A stretch of DNA of 64,000 nucleotides from Crotophaga sulcirostris (taxonomy: Eukaryota; Chordata; Aves; Cuculiformes; Crotophagidae), in assembly GCA_013397455.1 (NCBI GenBank), contig VYZB01000036.1:469366-533365 (forward strand), read 5' to 3'. This document shows positions 37,001 through 50,734 of this stretch, piece by piece (position 1 is the stretch's first letter; each line of letters begins with the position of its first letter). A program made the position numbers and the translations under genes. Below the pieces are notes generated by a model, which did no database searches, had not been told where the DNA came from, and was given only the letters and a program-made list of their open reading frames with translations.

Positions 37001-39679
37001 ACCAAATAGCAAATACTAGGGAATATAGGCTTCTGAAAGAAATTCAGGCAAGTCCACATTGACTAGTCAAACACTGCTTTTCATATTTGGAAATGTGTAG
37101 AAGCAGCAGAAGAGGCATTGGCACGCCTGGTCCCAGCAGCTGCAGCCCAGGGCCTGCTGTGTTCAGGTAAGATACAGCTGAAGATGATTTGGGCTGATAA
37201 ATTCTGCCTACATCTGTGTTACTCGTCTCTGCTGCACAGGTAGAGAGTTTCCACTGGGAGACAGGAAAGCAACAAGGGACGATAACACCTCAGTTAGCCC
37301 AGCGAGAGCTGCAAGAACTTGTTTCCAGGCAGTCTCCTTCCTCCTCCCCTGCTCTCCTCTACCTTTTATTTTTTTTACATGCTCACACAACCTGTTGCAA
37401 AGCAACAGCCAGGAAACAAAGCTTCCTCCTTCATGAGCCTCCCATATGTCTTTGCTTGGAGCAGTGATACGTCTCTGTGCCTGAGGTGAAGGTCAAGATT
37501 ATTTACCAAAGACAGTTTATTCCCGGTCAGTATTAATGCGATATTTTCTACTCCGTATTTTTCTCTGTGACTATGACATGGTTAATAGAAACATTAATAA
37601 TTTAGAAAAACATGTGTTGAGAACATTAACATGGATTTTGCATGCCTACCGCATGAATGACTTCTTGGTGGTTTATATTTCCATAGCAGAAAAAAAGGGT
37701 TCTAGCCCATAAGACACATTTTGGCACAGAAAAAGTAAAGACTGGCAGCTGAGAAGAAGAAGCAGGATTTGCTGGGATCCAGTGGTCCTGGTATCCTAAA
37801 TAACAAGAATTTAGGAGCACAGGGAAGACTAGTAAGTGCTCTTTGTACTCTCCAGTATTTGCAATGGCAGTGTAGTTCTTTTTCTATGCTGTTGTGGTGA
37901 GGATGTGTGCGTCTCTCTCTTTTCACTATGTGTGCTTTGAACCTGTCCCCATGGAAAGGATCCTTTTCTAGACATCCACATCAGTGCACAGGAATAGGCC
38001 AGTGGGCTTATTCTCGTTAAAGGCATGATCTGCAATGACCATGATATCGAAGAATGTGGGCTTGTTGATATAAATTTGCATAGGTCCACCAGAGCTACCT
38101 GCACTATATGGATTTTCACCAGTGAGAATTTGGGACTGGATAAACTTCAGAAGCATCTCGTGCTATTGCTGTTCGTTTAAGCTAGAGTTTAGTTTCCTGA
38201 ACCTTTTTGCACTTGAGCTGGGTGAGGGAAGGGTGTCTCCTTCTTTACTCTGTTATTATGGCTGCTGCTTTCAATACATATAGATGACACGCAGGAATAT
38301 ATCTTTCTTGACATAAAACCATTTCACTTAGATTACTTTTAGCTTTCACATTTGAAGAGATAACTTGAAAGTGTCTTGGCATAGACTGATGTAAAAGACA
38401 ATGAGACATGAAAGGCAATCAGGTAAATAAGAAAATTCTTATTTACTAATTTTTACGGTGCCTATTGTCATGGTAGCTTGGCAAGGGATTAAAAAGATTT
38501 AAATGTAAATGAGATATGTCATTCTTGAAACTAAAATGAATTAGGAATTCAAAATTAGAGGGGGGAGGGGAGAAGGAAAAGAAAAGGCAAAAGAACCTTC
38601 TATGTTGCCTTTAAAAGCTTAGTTCTGAGTTCTGGAAGGCATCGAGTGCAAGCTACATTGTAGGAGGCCTCCCTGAGGAGAGCCATGATGCCTGCACAGA
38701 AGAGCACAAGTTAGAAGTAGCTTTGCATATGCAAATGTGCCAGAACAGGAAAAATCAAAACTGCAGGAGTGTGGTGCTGTGTCCAAACTAAAAGCTCTGC
38801 AGAGAGAACGATAGCATAGCTGCTCTGCAGAACCCAGTGTGGGGCTGAAACCTGCCAGTTCAATCTGTGTGGGCTTTTAGACCTAGAAGGTGCAATGCAA
38901 ACCTGTACCACAAAAAGATCAGCTGAGGCCCTAGTAGTCCAGACAAAGTAAAAATGTTCCGTACCAGATAAATGTGCTGCAGTTTTTCATGCTTTACCAC
39001 TTTCAAGTTCCAGACTGGTGTCTCTGCATTTCATTGTACTGTGTAGGTAAATTGCTTTATTTAGAAATAAGAGGAAAATCTTTTTTTGGGGCTCCATTCC
39101 ATCATACAGGCATACCCACTGAGTACTTAAGTGCCCCAGTGGACAGCAGGAGGCTTCACAGGGAATTGAACGGCTGTAATACAACAGAGGGCTCTGGTGC
39201 GTCCAGGAAATGCTTCCACCTGGAAAGTTTAAGCACAGATAGGAAGGGAAATATTCTCTCAGGTTAAATGACAGTGCGCTCCCAAGCTCCTTGTTTTTCT
39301 TATATGCTTCACATGCATCCTGGGGCAAGCATGAGCATGATTTTTATGTCTCTTCCCCAGTGCCCTGCTTTGTATGGTATGGAAACCTAGTGACAAAGCC
39401 CAGAATGAGAGTATTGAATTCAGGTCAGATCCCTAACACAGATGCTCAAGAGAGTAAAATTTGAGGATGCTTGTAGTACATGCTTGTTAATCAGATCTCA
39501 TGCAGACCTCAGTCCTAGAAAACAGTAGGAACTATAGCTTCAACAGCACCTAAAGTGGTTCCTTCAAGCAAAAGGGAACAAAGGTGATGGTTGTTTATGA
39601 CAGCCCACCTCTGTGGGAAGCTGAACCCTGTACCAAGTGGGTGGTCTGGGCGGGGATAAGCCATAGCTCTCCTTCTCTT
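34100..39679. other. Intergenic, no gene seen
   Basis: AT-rich sequence with a GC-richer patch at about 37080-37460. That patch contains a donor-like ttcaggtaagat at 37162-37173 but no matching acceptor or conserved frame. An A-rich caaacaaacaaac tract lies at 36550-36565 and a G-rich tract at 38563-38575. Short frames at 35442-39328 are unsupported. Confidence 0.55.
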
Positions 39680-40252
39680 CTCAGAGAAGTTATCGTCCCC
39701 CTATACTTGGCACTGGTCAGGCCTCACCTTGAGTACTGTGTGCAGTTCTGGGCCCCTCAGTTTGAGAAAGATGTCAAGACACTGGAGTGTGTCCAGAGGA
39801 GGACAATGAAGATGGTGAAGGGTTTGGAGTACAAGCTCTACAAGGAATGACTGAGGGAGCTGGGGCTGTTTAGCGTGAAAAAGAGGAGGCTCAGGGGTGA
39901 CCTTATTGCTCTCTACAACTACCTAAAAGGATATTGTAGTCAGGCAGGGACTGGTCTCTTCTCTCAGGTGACCAGTGACAGAACAAGAGGGCATGGACTT
40001 AAGCTTCGTCAGGGAAAGTTTAGGTTTGATATTAGGAAAAAGTTCTTCACTGAAAGGGTAATTAGCCATTGGAATGCGCTGCCGGGGGTGGTGGTGGAGT
40101 TCCCAACCCTGGAGGTGTTTAAGAGGAGATTGGATGTGGCACTTAGTGCCATGGTTTAGATGATGAGTTGGTGTTAGTGTTGAGTTATAGGTTGGACTCA
40201 ATGATCTCAAAGGTCCTTTCCAACTTTGTAATATTGTGATACTGTGCTACTG
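39680..40252 (+). mobile_element. CR1 LINE 3' fragment (type A tail)
   Basis: 5'-truncated within the C-terminal part of ORF2. Frame 39584-39850 reads [20 protein letters not shown], then a stop, and similarity continues at 39875-40159 ([19 protein letters not shown]). The 3' UTR is tggtttagatgatgagttggtg with octamers up to about 40252. Length is about 573 bp. Confidence 0.92.
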
Positions 40253-43127
40253 TAAAAAGCAGTTTGAATTCTTTAGGCTGGACCTGACAAAGTTCTGTGG
40301 AAAATACCTAGAAAATCTTGACTAAAGAGAAAGAAGTGGTAAATTGTGACAAAGGCACATGACAATGTCAGGTCTAAATGGGGAAAGCAAATCCCAGATA
40401 TGCACATAGCATGCCAAACATACAAGGTACCAACCAGAACGATCAGTGTGACCTGAGCTCCCATAGCTTGCTTGCAAGGGATACAAATCTGCCCAGGTCT
40501 ACCTGCCCGGATCTGGCTGTGGGTGAGGCCAATGCACATCAACACCAAGAATCCTAGGAATGAGTTAGGGGAGTCAGCCCCATATCATGAAGGGCTGAAG
40601 GAAAAGAGTGTCCTGAGGGATGTAAATTGGAGGACAAGCTCTACCCCATGGACGTGGTGGATGACCATACTTTCGAGTGGGGTTTGGAGGTTAAATGGGC
40701 ACTTTGCAGAAATGAAGGTTGGAGGTGGGGGTGTCCCAAACTGTTCTGGAATGAAGACAGATGAGAGGAGCTCAGTGAAGGATGGGCTTAGGAGTACGGG
40801 ATATGGTACACACAGGGTAGGATCTGATGTGTGTGACTGAAAGAGGTTACAGGTGCCTTAATGCCTTGCTGTGCTGAGAGATGAAGTGTCAGGGTGGCGG
40901 GATTCATCTCAGTGGGATCAGACTGGCAGGGAAACAGAGGTTGTGTGGAGAAAAGGGAAATACTATATCCGCAGCACAGCCCCCTTCCTCCTTTCACTCC
41001 ACTGGGTGCCCTTAGCCTTGTAACCCGTTCTGCTAAAATCACAATGTTGAGTTTTGCCACTGATTAATAATGGGATCAGTTCCTCCATGCTTCATACTTG
41101 GGGCAGCAGAGTTCCATTTTTGCCAACACTGCTTAGAAGCTTTGGGTCTCCTCTATCTTTGCACATTATGCACTCTATTTTTTTATTATTCTTATATGTA
41201 GCATTCAATTATATAAACTGGGTGGTATCTGTGTATCTACAATAGCTTCTCTTCCACTCTGGGGAGACACTTCCTCTCTTCACTAACAGCTGCGGCTCTT
41301 CTATTTTTTCATCTTCTCCTGCTGCTCCACAGCCAGCAGAAGTACCTTCTAAATCGTGTTATATCACAGTGAAATTAGGAGCCTTCCAACAGCCATACCC
41401 TTACAATTTGGAAAGGCGCAGAAACATTTAGCACCAGGTTATTGGATTGAATCCATCTGTTTCAGTAGCAACTGGAAATTGTTAGTGTCTGCTGATGGGT
41501 TGGCATCTGTGGGGTGTGACAGTGGTGGCTCCTCTCCAGTTGCTAATGGACAGATGTCATAAAAACACAAACAAAATTAACTCTTTTGCTGGTAGCCTCA
41601 GCAGGAGACACATTCAGTGGGCAGTGAGGCTGTTCTTAGAGTGCGACAATGCCCTCAGAGAAGAAAAGAGTACGGGAGTGAATAATTTGCAGATCACTCC
41701 TCTGCTGGGCTTGTTCTGGGGATGGGAACCTTCTGTACCAGCAACTGCAAGTCTTGCTATGAAAGAACTAGTTTGATGATAGAAGCCAGGGGGGATGTTG
41801 TTGGATGTCTGAGAAAACCCAGTAGGTTAATGAGGTGTGAAGAATGGTTTGGTCACAGTTCTCTGCACCTCTTCTTTTTTCTTTCCCTGTACCTCTGCAG
41901 ACCCATTTTCATACCTCCTCAGGCTCCTTGACTTTATTCTATTCCACACTATCACTTCCACCAAGCACAATAATGCTTCCTGCAAATGTTGAGAATTATT
42001 TCACTTATTAAATACTGCAGCCATCAAGAGCTGGCTTATTCCTACTTGAAAAAGGAAGTGAGTGCTAGACCACAAAAAAAAGTGCTAAAGATGCTGGATG
42101 GGATTCTGGCTGTTAATAACCCTGTGGAGTGGATCCTGTACCATAAAGATGCAATGTTACGGGAGTGAAAACCACTCCTACAGGTGAAGGGGAAAAGCCT
42201 TGCAGGCTAGAGTGTGGGCTAAAACAGCAACACCTTTTGCTACCACAGGTTTCTCAACAGTAATTTGACCTGCATGGTCTCATTATTATTTATCTTATCT
42301 TCCTTGTTCTTCTGACACGTAAAGCTGGCTCCATGTTTTCCATGAAGATGGACAGTATTTCCTTTTACAAAAATAGCAGGTTGGAGAATTCAAGCCAGAC
42401 AAAACCAAACTTTAACATTTAAAATTCCAAACCTTTATTTTCATTTTGTTTAGGGTTTTACCAATCAATATTGTTGTAAAATTCTTAGGTAAAATAAGAG
42501 TAAAATACAGTAGCATATTATTGAAAAATGATAATGTGAAAATTATTTAAAAAAAAATTGTCCCATCTTCTTTCTTCATCATAGCAAATTGATTTAGAGT
42601 ACTTTTTCTCATAGTTTTAANNNNNNNNNNNNNNNNNNNNNNNNNNNNNNNNNNNNNNNNNNNNNNNNNNNNNNNNNNNNTTCTAAAAAATTATTTAAAA
42701 TCACTGTTCTGCAGTTAATCTTAAAAAAATAAGATCATTGAATATTTAGACTTTTTTCATTTTCAGGATTTATCATTATATAAATGTAAGAAGGGTATTA
42801 CACAATTCCCCAACAATCTATGACATTTAAAATGACAAAATGCTTCAATATTGAAATTAAAATCTTGAGACTGAAATCAATTCCAAAGACAAAAGTGTTT
42901 TTATGCTGAGGAATAGAATAGAAACATTTTTAAACTGCCACATTTTAAGTCTAACAGAGAGCCCAAACCAGCTCTAACCTGTGGCACCACGTGCCATCCT
43001 ATTGCTGAGGGAAGCCCTCAACCCAAAGAGCTATGTGAGTGTAATCAGAGCTAGGAGTTCAATAACAGATAGTGGATCAGTGTTTAATTATCTTTATGGG
43101 GGTGTTAAAATTCCTACATCGGCATCT
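40253..43127. other. Intergenic, no gene seen
   Basis: Unique-looking sequence. Frames of 60-122 codons between 40472 and 42168 overlap in several phases without motifs. The region near 42400-42620 is very AT-rich and leads into a short assembly gap. Confidence 0.55.
42621..42680. other. Assembly gap, 60 N
   Basis: Sixty unknown bases in AT-rich sequence, probably a low-complexity drop-out. Confidence 0.99.
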
Positions 43128-43290
43128 GGAGTCGCCAGCCCTGGAGGTGTTTAAGAGGAGATTGGATGAGGCGCTCAGTGCCATGGTTTAGATGATAGGT
43201 TGGTATTGGTGTTGGGTTATGGGTTGGACTCGATCATCTCAGAGGTCCTTTCCGACCTTGTAATACTGTGATACTGTGATACTGTGATCT
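43128..43290 (+). mobile_element. CR1 3'-end fragment (type A tail)
   Basis: A 163-bp remnant starts at ggagtcgccagccctggagg and ends in at least three tandem octamers (gatactgt) at 43264-43288. Only the last codons of ORF2 and the 3' UTR are present. Confidence 0.9.
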
Positions 43291-46200
43291 GTTAGGGATA
43301 CTCCAGTGGTCCAGCCCCAGCCTCTGTGAGAGCAATCTGAGGGAGAAATGTGGTGCTCAGTTCAGTGCTCTCCAAGTGTAGCAACCTTGGTATCCTCTCT
43401 AGTGAAGCATCTCCTCCTGTGACCGTGTTTCCCGCCCAGGCTTGATGCTTCGCCTGGGGGTACCCTCTGCTCTGGCAATGCAGAATGCAGTTTTGCTCCC
43501 CTCTACCCCATTTCTGCATAGTCATGAAAAAAATTCTACCTCCATTGGTCAAACCACCGCTGCATCAAAAAGCAAAATTAAGCTGAAATATATAATATTT
43601 CTTATTTTAGAAAAAAACCCAACCTTTTTCAGAGCATTTGTTTAGTAGGCTATAAAACATTGTGTAAGACCTCTGACAGGTAATATGCTGCTATCCTACT
43701 TCCTGCAATCAGCTGTGACAGCAGGCACCTTTTCATCAACTACCCTATAATTATGCAAAGGTTTTCACCAAATGGCAAATCCCAATTGGTTGAGCCAGAG
43801 CCCTGCCTTTTCAGACAAGGTTAATTATTTTGTCCACTCACCTGTTCATTCAATCCAGCAAGCCCTAACCTGTGGAACCATGTAGGTGAGTATTCAATGC
43901 TTACTTTTATGTTGTTTAAATTTTTACTACTTTTAAATATATATCTCAGAGAAGGAAGGTAAATTTTGGTAGGACTTTCCGGAAAGATTGTCAGGAATCA
44001 TGAAGTGTAACTGTTCTAAACTATGTGTGATATTATCACCTATTTCCCTCTCAGCATGTTTTAACTTTTTCTCATTCCAAGTGATTCATTGAACTATTAC
44101 ACATATAAAAGCTCACTTACAAATTGTAACTATATAGCTGTCATAGGTATTGAGTAAAATCTATATCTCTGTATCAACAAAATTGCTAAAACAATCTTTA
44201 AAATAACACTTGTTTCAAGCTTTCCTGGTTAAGTTGTTAGCCTAGGCAATTTTTCTCTTGGGGTGGGAATAGGAAAGAGTAGTCTAATACAGATTTTTGT
44301 TTCTTTAGGAGTCTACTGGAATGAACTTCTGCTTGGGGAAGTTTCATAGGAAGTCATTTATCCCTAATGAATGCTTCTAGTCAGGGGTGAAAGAAACAAC
44401 ACTTGAATGTGTTGTCAGCCATTCAACTCAGGTAAATTATATGTTGCCATGTAATAGTTATTTTTTATTTTTTATATGAAGCTACAGATGGGCAAGGCAA
44501 TCCACAAATCATCTGAGGCCAGAGATCTGAGTCAGAGATGCTTACAAACAATCAAGTGCCTGCTGGGCAGTCCCTGCACAGGTGTGGGTTGGTGTGGGTC
44601 TCTACTGAAGCCTCCAAAGAGGAGAAATCTGAGCGAGGGTCAGGATGTGGGCAGTGAGAGCAGCAGGCCTGAAGGGCATGTGCTGTCAGAGTCCCAGCTC
44701 CCACTGCAAGTGGTCCAAACTCCCTCTCTCAACATGCTCAGCATCAAGGTCTTTTATCATTAACAATAGTAGACTTCACTATGTATCTCAACTGTGCTGT
44801 TTAGCCATAGTTTGTGAGGGTTTGCAAGTTATTTCAGTTAGAAGAAGATATGGTGATGCCTTCAGGTAGCCTGGCTGTTTGTTCATAAGCACTGCACCAG
44901 CTCTGCCTCCCTAGCAGTGGTGGGTCCAAACAAACAGAAATAGCTGTTTGCTCAGAGCTGCCAGCCTCTGCTTTCAGCTGTCACTGTACATCCTTTTCCT
45001 TAGGCTTTCTCCGAGGGTTATGCTAATATGCTTGCTCAGGCAGGTCCAGCTGCGGCTCCTTTCTTCTTTTCTGTCGAAACTGTTAATTCTTTGCATAAAC
45101 CGTTTCCCAAAACAGTGCTCGATAATGCTAATGTCTCCTTTATAAATCACCAGTGTTTTGCATAGCTTTGTACTCACCTTTGTTTTGAGGCTTTGACATC
45201 TGCTTACCCATCCCTCTCTCTTATCTCCAGGGATGGGTAGCAATTATGCTGGCTCCTAGGTATTAGTAGGTTTATCAAAATAACAAAAGACTATGAGGAT
45301 TATGAAGAAACAGCAGGTGAAAAGGGACGCAGTAGGAAAGAGAAATTATTCTTCAGGGAAGAGTCATGTCTTTACTGCAGTTTCATATTTTCCTCAGATT
45401 GTATTTATTTATACACAATCATGTAGGAGAAAGGAATATGGAATGAATCACAGTCCCAGGAGAGGAAGTTTAAAAAGGGAGAGCATTCAGGTACAGCACA
45501 AGAGAACCTGAAACCGCATACTGTGAAGACAGATGTTAATATATAAACTGGTACTGAGGTTAATAACATTTATTTCAAAGCATAACTCCCTCTGAGGAGC
45601 CCTTCTACCTCTGCCTCCTGTTGCTCTAGCTATGAAGCATTGTTACTGAAAATCCAGGAACAATTTCATCCATGCAGGTTGCATTTACTCCAGGGGTACA
45701 CCTGCTTCCTTACTTTTAAAAGGGAATGTCACTATCCCTTTTTCGAAAGATCCTTTTTCTTTCAAAAAAAAAAGGCATAATTTTGTGACTCAAACAATTT
45801 CATGTTTGCAATTGGCTGTTTTGTTAATTTAAATATTGCATTACATTCAAGGATTAAGCTAAAGCCTGTTCTGTCTCTTCTGCAGACATTCTCCAGAGCA
45901 TTCTCACCTCTTCCCAAAACACAGCTACTTTTGTACAGTTAGATCATTTTTTTCATATTAATCCCTAGACCAGGGTAATGATTTGCTGGGGAAAAAAATC
46001 ATTTTTAATACAGATGTGAAATGCCATCTGCTTTGTCCTAAATGTTTTCCAGTTGTATTTCTGCGCTGTGTGAAGGCTTGGAAGGAAGAATATTGCATAC
46101 TTTTCTGTTCAGCTCAGACTTCTGGTTTTCAAAATAATATTCCCATAGGAGATAATGATCATTAATACTTATTAATAGCATATTATAATCCTCCATACTG

Positions 46201-49200
46201 TGGGCTCCCTTTGATACTGTCTATACACTTGTAAGGATACTATTGTCTTGTTTGGAACAGCTCCCTGAAAAGACCTACTGCAGTAAAGTGCTCAGGAAGC
46301 CTGTTCTTGTACTGTAACTCCAAGCGCAGGGTGATCTGCACTACAGTTCTTTGTAAAATTGCTGTCCAAAGGAGTTCAAAATGTTAATAGAATACAAGAT
46401 ACTGCTGAAAAATCCATGACATTTGGCATCTTAGGTGAAATTCCAAAGTATTGTTTTGATGAAACTATTCAAAGATTATTTAATTTAGTCAGTTGATGTC
46501 CCCATAGAATAGATGAACCAATGGAAATTCTGCCTGCGACCTTGTCAGGTAGTTAGAAGGAAGAACAGGCTAAACCTGAGAAAATAGTGTTTGGTGTGCT
46601 TTGGGTTTGTTTAGTTTTTTTGTTTGTTGTTTTTGGGGTTTTTTTTCAGTCTTCCAGTTAGAATTATTCAAGATAGTTCAGTGTGATACGGTGAAAAATA
46701 TTTTATCAGAAACAAATCAAAGAAAACCACTAGTTCCTTTTAAAATTGGGCTGTGACTTGCCCAATATTCTACATTAGTAGTAATAGCATAGTACAGAAA
46801 TGTGATCCAAATATCTCCCAGGCTGATCTGTGGTTTAATTACCTGTATACTAATTGATATTAGTGGTAGATACATGATTATGTTTTTTGATATTATACTG
46901 ACTAGTAATGCATATTTTTAATGATTTTGAATCTTGCTACAGCAAATACGTTTGAGCTCATTTTTCCATAAAGCACTAGAGATTCAGCAAACAGTGAATG
47001 TTTTGCAAAATAATCTTAGTGAGATGGAATACTCGGCAAAGTGACACGTGATGGACTCTTTCTTGTTCCTGATTCCTCTGCAATAGAAACTGTCATTACA
47101 GAATTTGAGTTCTGCCAAGCCTAATTGCACACAATACAGCAAATGAAATATTCCAAATACTCTTGGAAATGTGTTCAGGCAGTTTATTTGGCTAACTTGC
47201 TAAAAACCAAATTAGAACATCAATAAACAGGCTGTTAAAATATTAAAAAAGTATATAAAATGGAGAATTAGAACTTGCAAGAGTTAAAACAAGAATGAAG
47301 AGGACAGAGGTTTTCCTAACATTTGAAATTAGTCATGGAATACTGCAATAGTTATCATAAGACTATAAAAAATAACTGGACATCGTAGTAAAACATATAG
47401 TGGACTTGCATTTAAATAATTCAGCAGTAGTTTGACTAAATCTTTTATAAACAAATTTTTAAGGAGGGCTCTCTTACAAGTTGGATGCTTAGCTGCTGAC
47501 CTTTATATCATTGGCATATTTTGATTTCTTCCACACTCAGGAGTGCCAGCACTTGGAGGTTTTCTCAGGCTTCAGGTCCTCATGCACTCATTGCCCTGTT
47601 CTTGGAAACAGAACTCAAGAATGGGAGCAATGATGAAAGAGCTGGTTTGACAGTTCTTGATAATACGGACAGCCACAGCACTGGGGTGTAATTTGACAAG
47701 TGTGTCCTAAATCATATGTGCTGGCTAAACTAGCCAGGTTTGTTAGTTCATGTACTTAGTCATAAAATCCTCCTTCCTCTCTTTTCTTTTGGAGGAGGTA
47801 TTTTTAACCTGAACAATTAATTCTGTGACCTCAGGAACAGTCGCCCTAGCCCAGCTGAGAAGATTATACTGAAGTGGTGGCGGAGTTTTAGACACCACTG
47901 TCAAAATAAGCACTTACCATATTCTGACTTTACAGATAAGTGCAGCTTAATGCATTCATAACAACAAGGCTAAATCCAACTACGCAAAGGCCATCCTTCA
48001 CATTTACAAGTTTGATCAGGTTAAACTTGCCATCAACTGTGCAGCACAGATGGTTCATACTTCCAGAGGTGGACTTTCTTTCTGAAGAACTTCCCATTCC
48101 TTGCAAGAATTCATGTCATCTTTGCAACACCCATGTGCATTTGTGTTCAGTGAGTATCATTGCCTTATCTTTTATAAATGCCAAAATGACCTAAGTGGGG
48201 AATATAATTTAACTACAAGGTTATTCTTCCCTTTCTTCTCTGGAAGTTTCATGACTCTGACACCTGTTTGTAATGAATGAACAGCCTCTAGCCCAGGACA
48301 TGGACCTCTAAAAGAAGCAGGAAGCTTTAAATCCTCTCTAGGTCAAAGTTCCAGCAGTGATATTGTTGCCTTTATCCAAAAGTAGGACCCCTCCAGAATG
48401 GACAGTAAGAGAACTGGGCCATTTCTCACAATGGCACCATCTGGGGCATCCAAGGACAAGAGCAGGAGGGATGTCAGACACATTAAGTATTTTCCACTGA
48501 TCAATGAAAAATACAAATTTTGTCCTCAGCAGTGTGGGCTGCTTTGACCTTATTCAGAGAACCATTAGTCTATGGACTGTATCAGTATTGCTGGTACTTA
48601 AAAGAGCTTGGGATTCTGCTTCAGGTTCCAAGTATAAAAGTTTAAATGGATTAACACTTAATTAAACATATCCTTAGTCTGTTTATCTGCTCCTTAGGAG
48701 TAACGGCTATTTCTCCTTAGGATTTAATCACTGCTAATCTCTTCACAGAAACTGGAGCTGATTTAGACTCCTTTCACAGCTTCATATTTTCATAGCCTTC
48801 AGATGAAGAAGACACAAAGCAACTTGTCTCTAGTTGTTTATAAGGTTGTGAGTTTATAAGGTTGTGAGTTATTTTCACACTAACATAGCTAGTGTTTATA
48901 CAAATATGAAAAAAAAATAGGGACTAAATCCTCAATATTCTGGTCCCATCTACATATCTGACCGCCTATCTTACAGCACATCTTTACAGGAATTTTTTAA
49001 AAAAAGCATTCTCCTACCCCGTTAAAAAAGCAGTGCCAGATGCATACTTCTGTACCCATGTTGTCTTCAGCTTTGGGAAAAGACCAACCAATTTTCATAG
49101 AATTATTTCCATTATTATTTTAAGTCATTAATTAATATGCAATAAAACACACATTATTTGCAATGGAAGAAACAGCTAATGAACACTTGAAAACTATGTT

Positions 49201-50734
49201 ATCTATAATCTAAAATGACAATTATATTGATGATCTCGGGCTTAGAAGTGTTCTTAAATGTTACTGTTCAGTCAGATACCACAGCTCAGTAATACTCATC
49301 TTCTCCCTTGGAAGTCATGAAGAGCACCCCTGCTTTCCCAGTGTTAAAGCTAAAACAGGGAGTGCGTGAGATTTTATGGACTTTTGCTTGAAATTTGAGA
49401 AATGTGATTATGACTATTAGTGTAAGAATGTCGGATACTGGTTATGCTTACTGGCTTAAGTTTACGTTTCCTGTTAGTGGATCTGACTAGACTAAGCTAT
49501 GTCTAATTACCTCAAGGCTGAAAGCTGGACTCGTGTCTAATTTTGATAAAAAACCCAAAGCTGAATTCTTTTAACATTTAGTGGCACCTCTTGAATAAAA
49601 GCCAACCAGCAAAATCAATGATATTTGTTGGGACACATGAGCCAGTTGTGGTACATAACATTTGTGTGAAATTTAAGCATCCTCTTCCCTCCCCTTCAAG
49701 AGGAGTCCTCTACCTTTTATTTTCTAACTGTTCTAGGCCAAGTGGGCATATTTGTTTTCTGGAGCACATGGCATGACCCAGATTTATGACTGTGTAGCTA
49801 TCAAAATATGGAAGAACACTTGCAGGACACTCGTGTGTCTCTGCAGTTCAGTTTATGCTGTGAAAAATGATGATATAATTAAACCAAGAAAATTCATATG
49901 ATTTCCTCTAATATGTAACCTTTGCAAATGCCAAATTCGGGAAAATCTAAAGCAGTAGCTATTTCCCTAGACTAAGGGCATTTAGATCCATCAGCATGTA
50001 CTTCTATTAAGGTAACCTCAGAGTAATTAGTGTTAACATATTGTAAAGATATTGACTTTTTGACAAAGACAAGGGCAGCTTTATGACTCGACTCACTCAG
50101 ACTAACATTCAAGGAGACTGAAAAGAGTAACATTTCTCATAAGAGCTGTCACTGTTAGGCTGGGCCAAAGGCAAGCATTCTAACTAGAAACTATTACATA
50201 AAATAATCCGTTAATTATACCCAGCAGAGTACACTGCAGTAAGATGTAGAGGAGAACCATTTCCCAACAATCAGTTAAAGCAAATTTTGCAAGGTGAGCC
50301 AGTAACAAACGAGTTTAGCTAAATCCGTAAATATAGTATTCAAAATAATGCTTTCTTCTTTTTCTCTACCTCAAATCAGCCCATTATTGAAATCCACTTA
50401 CATAAAAGCTTGCAGGAGCAAAGAGCTAAATTTCTGTGCTGCAGTTTTCTGACTTTGATGGGAGCAAGAAATACTTCATAACCAGAGCCAGAGGCATAGT
50501 AAAAGCTGAACTACTCCTACAACTTCTTTCTGAGGTGTTTGCACTCTTTATGGCGAAACCACTGTTCTGGCAAATGCCAGTGTATCTCAGGTCTTTATGT
50601 ATGACAATTTTATTTCATTTTAATTAGTTGCATTTGCATAAGCAGAAAATATTTTCCTACAGAATTTCTGTATGGAATTTAGTTTGTCTGGGAAGTCTTA
50701 GTTTGCACCACCCCCAGAATGTAGATTATGTAGA
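43291..50734. other. Intergenic, no gene seen
   Basis: AT-rich sequence. A 15-base tandem (ataaggttgtgagtt) lies at about 48840-48869. T-rich tracts lie at 46612-46648. No splice-flanked conserved exon, RNA gene or recognised repeat was found. Confidence 0.5.

Noticed and set aside
37090..37173. GC-rich piece ending in a good donor (ttcaggtaagat)
   Set aside because: Donor-like strings are common; there is no acceptor, conserved frame or homology to call an exon.
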